Source: JBBQKI01 sp038326725
GTDB lineage: Bacteria > Bacteroidota > Bacteroidia > Flavobacteriales > Flavobacteriaceae
Assembly: GCA_038326725.1 (NCBI GenBank)
Contig: JBBQKI010000058.1
Coordinates: 1 to 7,912 of the forward strand
Length of the DNA stretch: 7,912 nt
Direction of reading: 5' to 3'
The position numbers and the translations under genes were made by a program. Shown here one piece after another: positions 5,248-7,912 of this stretch (its first letter is position 1; each line of letters opens with the position of its first letter). Below the pieces are notes generated by a model. It was given only the letters and a program-made list of their open reading frames with translations, did not search any database and was not told the origin of the DNA.

Positions 5248-5907
5248 ATGAATCATCCAATAATTGCCCCATCCATCCTTGCCGCCGATTTTGCCAATTT
5301 GCAACGGGACATTGAAATGGTTAACGAAAGTGAGGCACATTGGTTTCACTTAGATGTTATGGACGGGGTTTTTGTTCCTAACATTTCCTTTGGGATGCCG
5401 GTTATAAAAAGTATCGCAAAACATGCCAAAAAGCCTTTGGACGTACATTTGATGATCGTGCAACCCGAGCGCTATATTAAAACTTTCGCAGAATTGGGCA
5501 CCAATATTCTTACGGTGCATTACGAAGCTTCCACCCATTTACACCGAACCCTGCAAGCCATAAAAACAGAAGGCATGCAAACTGGTGTGGCTTTAAACCC
5601 ACATACCAATGTTTCCCTTTTGGAAGACACCATCCAAGATATAGACCTAGTATGTATGATGAGCGTAAACCCTGGTTTTGGTGGACAAAGTTTTATTGAG
5701 AACACTTACAGAAAAGTGGAACAACTCAAAAAAATGATTAAAGCTTGTGGCAGTAAAACCAAAATTGAAATAGATGGCGGGGTTACCGATAAAAATGCGA
5801 GGCAACTTATTGATGCCGGAGCTGATGTTTTGGTGGCCGGAAGCTTTGTTTTTGGGGCGAGTGATCCTTCAAAAACTATAGAAGATTTAATCAAACTTTT
5901 AGTATAA
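5248..5907 (+). CDS. rpe: Ribulose-phosphate 3-epimerase
   Basis: A 219-aa TIM-barrel enzyme that interconverts D-ribulose 5-phosphate and D-xylulose 5-phosphate in the cytoplasmic pentose phosphate pathway. Family marks are in place: 'IAPSIL' at the N-terminus, 'HLDVMDG' with H34 and catalytic D36, 'LDVHLM' with H67, the 'MSVNPGFGGQ' loop (138-147), and 'IEIDGGV' with catalytic D176. H34, D36, H67 and D176 are the expected metal ligands. 'VAGSFVFG' near residue 200 is the phosphate-binding end. I chose ATG 5248 because it gives the standard length; a longer in-frame start at 5176 lies inside the terminator hairpin and adds a hydrophobic extension foreign to the family. The gene has its own candidate promoter box and probably forms an operon with the flavoprotein gene 29 nt downstream. 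Confidence 0.96.
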   Translation: MNHPIIAPSILAADFANLQRDIEMVNESEAHWFHLDVMDGVFVPNISFGMPVIKSIAKHAKKPLDVHLMIVQPERYIKTFAELGTNILTVHYEASTHLHRTLQAIKTEGMQTGVALNPHTNVSLLEDTIQDIDLVCMMSVNPGFGGQSFIENTYRKVEQLKKMIKACGSKTKIEIDGGVTDKNARQLIDAGADVLVAGSFVFGASDPSKTIEDLIKLLV

Positions 5908-5936
5908 AAAAGGTTCAGCAAAAATTTAAAACCGAA

Positions 5937-6911
5937 TTGTCCACAGCTAATCAATATGATGTACTTATAGTGGGCGCTGGCCCTATCGGGATTGCGTGTG
6001 CGTTGGAATGTAAAAAGAAAGGTTTAAACTATGTTGTTGTTGAAAAGGGCACACTCACAAATTCCATTTACAATTATCCGCTTAATATGACCTTTTTTTC
6101 AACTTCGGAAAAACTGGAGATCGGTGGCATTCCTTTTATCAGTAATAATCCAAAACCCACCCGCAACGAGGCTTTGGAATATTATAGAAGGGTTACCGTT
6201 TCAAATAAACTTCACATCAATTTATATGAAGCGATTATTTCTGTAGAAAAAGATGATGACCTCTTCAAAATTGTTTCAGACAAAAATACGTATAGCTCCA
6301 AAAATATCATTGTAAGCACAGGGTTTTATGATATCCCAAAAATGCTCAATGTTCCTGGCGAAAACCTTCCCAAGTTGAAGCATTATTTTAAAGAAGCACA
6401 TCCGTACGTAATGCAGAATATTATTGTAGTGGGCGCTAGCAATTCCGCAGTAGATACAGCTTTGGAAATATGGCGAAAAGGCGGCAAGGTAACTATGGTG
6501 GTGCGGGGCCCAGCAATTGGCGAACGTGTAAAATATTGGGTAAAGCCAGACATCGAAAACCGGATAAAAGAAGGAAGCATTACCGTTTTTTTCAATTCAG
6601 AAATACTGCAAATAAGGGAAACCGATGTGCTTTTGAAAACGAGTAACGGAACTAAAACCATTAAAAACGACTTCGTAATTGCGCTTACCGGGTATCGGCC
6701 TGATTTTGAATTTTTAAAAAAACTGGGCATTCATTTTTCTGATGATGGCAATTATTTTCCCAGATATAACCCAGAAACCATGGAATCTAATGTTAAAGGC
6801 CTCTATCTTGCCGGAGTGATTTGTGGCGGGATGGAAACCCACAAATGGTTTATAGAAAATTCTCGGGTACATGCCAAAATAATTGTGGCAAATATTGTGG
6901 AAACCATTTAA
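5937..6911 (+). CDS. YpdA-family FAD/NAD(P) oxidoreductase (putative bacillithiol disulfide reductase type)
   Basis: A 324-aa two-dinucleotide-domain flavoprotein. The FAD-binding GxGxxG is 'GAGPIG' (13-18), the NAD(P)H site is 'VVGASNSA' (164-171), the ATG-like strand is 'STGFYD' (127-132), and the C-terminal FAD contact is 'GLYLAGVICGG' (288-298). YpdA-specific blocks are 'NSIYNYPLNMTFFST' (42-56), 'KPTRNEALEYYRR' and 'HYFKEAHPY' (149-157). Firmicute YpdA proteins reduce bacillithiol disulfide with NADPH. There the first motif is GAGPCG and the cysteine is needed for activity; here that position is Ile17 and the nearest cysteines are C21 and C25, so the substrate is uncertain. TTG 5937 is the start because no ATG exists before the Rossmann motif and it yields the typical short leader MSTANQYDV. 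Probably co-transcribed with rpe. Confidence 0.88.
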   Translation: MSTANQYDVLIVGAGPIGIACALECKKKGLNYVVVEKGTLTNSIYNYPLNMTFFSTSEKLEIGGIPFISNNPKPTRNEALEYYRRVTVSNKLHINLYEAIISVEKDDDLFKIVSDKNTYSSKNIIVSTGFYDIPKMLNVPGENLPKLKHYFKEAHPYVMQNIIVVGASNSAVDTALEIWRKGGKVTMVVRGPAIGERVKYWVKPDIENRIKEGSITVFFNSEILQIRETDVLLKTSNGTKTIKNDFVIALTGYRPDFEFLKKLGIHFSDDGNYFPRYNPETMESNVKGLYLAGVICGGMETHKWFIENSRVHAKIIVANIVETI

Positions 6912-7774
6912 TAACCTGCAAAATTGAAGTTCAAAATCTTCTTCACATGCCCATATAATTGGGGAAATTCCTGCTTAAATTCATTTGGCGATTCAAAAAA
7001 ATATTCGGCAAGCACGGCCATAAATTCATATTGGTTTGTGAAGGCATAAAGCCTAAAAAACTTGGTTTCCTCCAATTTATCCCTCACACATTTTTGGGAA
7101 AGGTGCTTTAAAATTTCCCGGAAATGTTTTGAAAAACGGGTCGAATCCAAATCGCTGCCATTTTTCGCTTCTAGTTGCATGGCGTGCATAAATTCGTGAA
7201 TGCCCACGTTCAGGTTATCGTTTGTAATTTGGAAACCGTCCTCAAAATGTTTCCAAGACAAAACTAGGGCTTTCTCACGCGGGTTAAACTCGCCTTTGTG
7301 GTAATTATCATTTACGGTGCTGTAAAATTCTTCAGGGTAAATAAGGATATGATCTATCAGCGCGTAATTATAGTTTTTTCTCCCAAAACTGAGCATGCAT
7401 CCAATGGCCGAAATAAGAATTTCCATTCTTTCATTAATTTCAGCATTAGCCCTGCCAACAAATTTTTTTTCGGATATAAAAACCGCTATCCGATGGTGGA
7501 ACTGTTTTTTGTGTTTTGGCGAAAGGTTTTTATAAAAAGAAAAATCTTTTTCAAGAATTGAAATCTGTGAAACTGAAAGTTTTTTATATACCCACAAATG
7601 CCTGTAAAGTGGCTTGTTTAAACGAGAGGCGTAAACATGTTCAAACACCCTGAAAAGAAAAAAAGCAATTCCCAAAAGGATTACCCCGAAGGCATAAGGC
7701 GCCAGCCATGGGGCGTATTGCTCAGTCTCTAAAATAAACCATAAAAAGAGTAGTGCAGTGGAAATGTAATACAA
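6908..7774 (-). CDS. MtfA/M90-like zinc peptidase with N-terminal membrane segments
   Basis: A 288-aa protein of the zinc-dependent peptidase family related to MtfA (peptidase M90, formerly DUF980). The zinc motif HEFMH is at 193-197 in 'GIHEFMHAMQ'. The downstream helix 'YEFMAVLAEYFFESP' (249-263) holds the likely third ligand E257 and the ExFFExP signature. Unlike soluble MtfA, the N-terminus has two hydrophobic stretches (about 3-15 and 26-42), placing it at the inner membrane with the peptidase domain probably cytoplasmic (topology inferred). In E. coli MtfA the target is the repressor Mlc; the target here is unknown. The start is uncertain: the open frame begins at a TTG (7774) shortly after an in-frame stop (7786-7784), and the nearest upstream ATG (7787) is in another frame. 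The gene is convergent with the YpdA-like gene and their stops overlap. Confidence 0.85.
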   Translation of the reverse strand: MYYISTALLFLWFILETEQYAPWLAPYAFGVILLGIAFFLFRVFEHVYASRLNKPLYRHLWVYKKLSVSQISILEKDFSFYKNLSPKHKKQFHHRIAVFISEKKFVGRANAEINERMEILISAIGCMLSFGRKNYNYALIDHILIYPEEFYSTVNDNYHKGEFNPREKALVLSWKHFEDGFQITNDNLNVGIHEFMHAMQLEAKNGSDLDSTRFSKHFREILKHLSQKCVRDKLEETKFFRLYAFTNQYEFMAVLAEYFFESPNEFKQEFPQLYGHVKKILNFNFAGY

Positions 7775-7841
7775 TATTAAAGTTCATTAGAAAACGTTTC
7801 TGAAAATGGTTTAGTATTTTTTTATTAATTCCAAAAATAAA

Positions 7842-7873
7842 AATCCCCGTTACGTTTATTCGTAACGGGGATT
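7842..7873 (-). terminator. Strong intrinsic terminator for a - strand gene beyond the right edge
   Basis: A perfect 13-bp stem AATCCCCGTTACG (7842-7854) / CGTAACGGGGATT (7861-7873) with a 6-nt loop TTTATT. Read on the - strand it is followed by TTTATTTTTGG, the expected T-rich tail; on the + strand only A-rich sequence follows. It would stop transcripts entering from the right before the MtfA-like gene. Confidence 0.88.
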
Positions 7874-7894
7874 AAAAATAATTCAAACTATTAT

Positions 7895-7912
7895 TTAAAA
7901 ATCAAAGGTATA
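7895..7912 (-). CDS. Possible last codons of a - strand gene (ends YTFDF)
   Basis: Reading leftward from the edge, one frame gives Tyr-Thr-Phe-Asp-Phe and a TAA at 7897-7895, about 20 nt before the terminator stem, which is the usual place for a stop codon. A terminal phenylalanine preceded by alternating aromatics is common in outer-membrane beta-barrels. With only five codons this is a guess about identity; the terminator is the main support for a gene being there. Confidence 0.35.
   Translation of the reverse strand, partial: YTFDF

Overview
The window looks like chromosomal DNA of a Bacteroidota bacterium, most likely a Flavobacteriaceae member. The evidence is an AT-rich composition, gene starts without clear Shine-Dalgarno sequences, a short (287 aa) primary sigma factor lacking region 1.1, a secreted protein opening with the flavobacterial 'QVGIGTT' mature N-terminus, and a YpdA-type flavoprotein close to those of Bacteroidota. 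This assignment rests on recognition alone; no search was run.

Left part (1-1915, accessory in character): the 3' end of a short-chain dehydrogenase/reductase, a DUF4242 small protein, and a cupin whose C-terminal tail has slipped out of frame. The DUF4242 and cupin genes are separated by non-coding spacers that resemble each other and carry imperfect inverted repeats at their ends. A 9-nt copy of the spacer boundary recurs inverted just after the cupin. This gives a gene-cassette-like layout (spacer, DUF4242, spacer, cupin, start of a third spacer), with no integrase in view.

Middle part (1916-4273): a 551-bp gene-free stretch holds five tandem copies of a 19-bp unit and two operator- or hairpin-like dyads. 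It leads into a 474-aa secreted protein in which a bacterial signal peptide and flavobacterial N-terminal module are joined to sequence resembling phage or virus fibre proteins (a repetitive beta-rich body and a C-terminal head-like domain). A 382-bp gene-free stretch follows. Close to the rpoD start it contains a perfect 12-bp palindrome, a repeated TATACGTA and a possible ECF-type promoter.

Right part (4274-7912, core genes): rpoD, a strong intrinsic terminator, then rpe (ribulose-phosphate 3-epimerase) and a YpdA-like flavin oxidoreductase 29 nt apart on the + strand, probably one operon. An MtfA/M90-like zinc peptidase with N-terminal membrane segments lies convergently on the - strand; its stop codon and that of the ypdA-like gene share the same TTAA. 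At the right edge a 13-bp-stem terminator is oriented for a - strand gene lying beyond the window, whose last codons may be visible.

The clearest points for follow-up are the fibre-like secreted chimera, the cassette-like spacers, the cupin frameshift with an ATGA overlap, the 19-bp tandem repeat, and the YpdA-like protein lacking the family's N-terminal cysteine.
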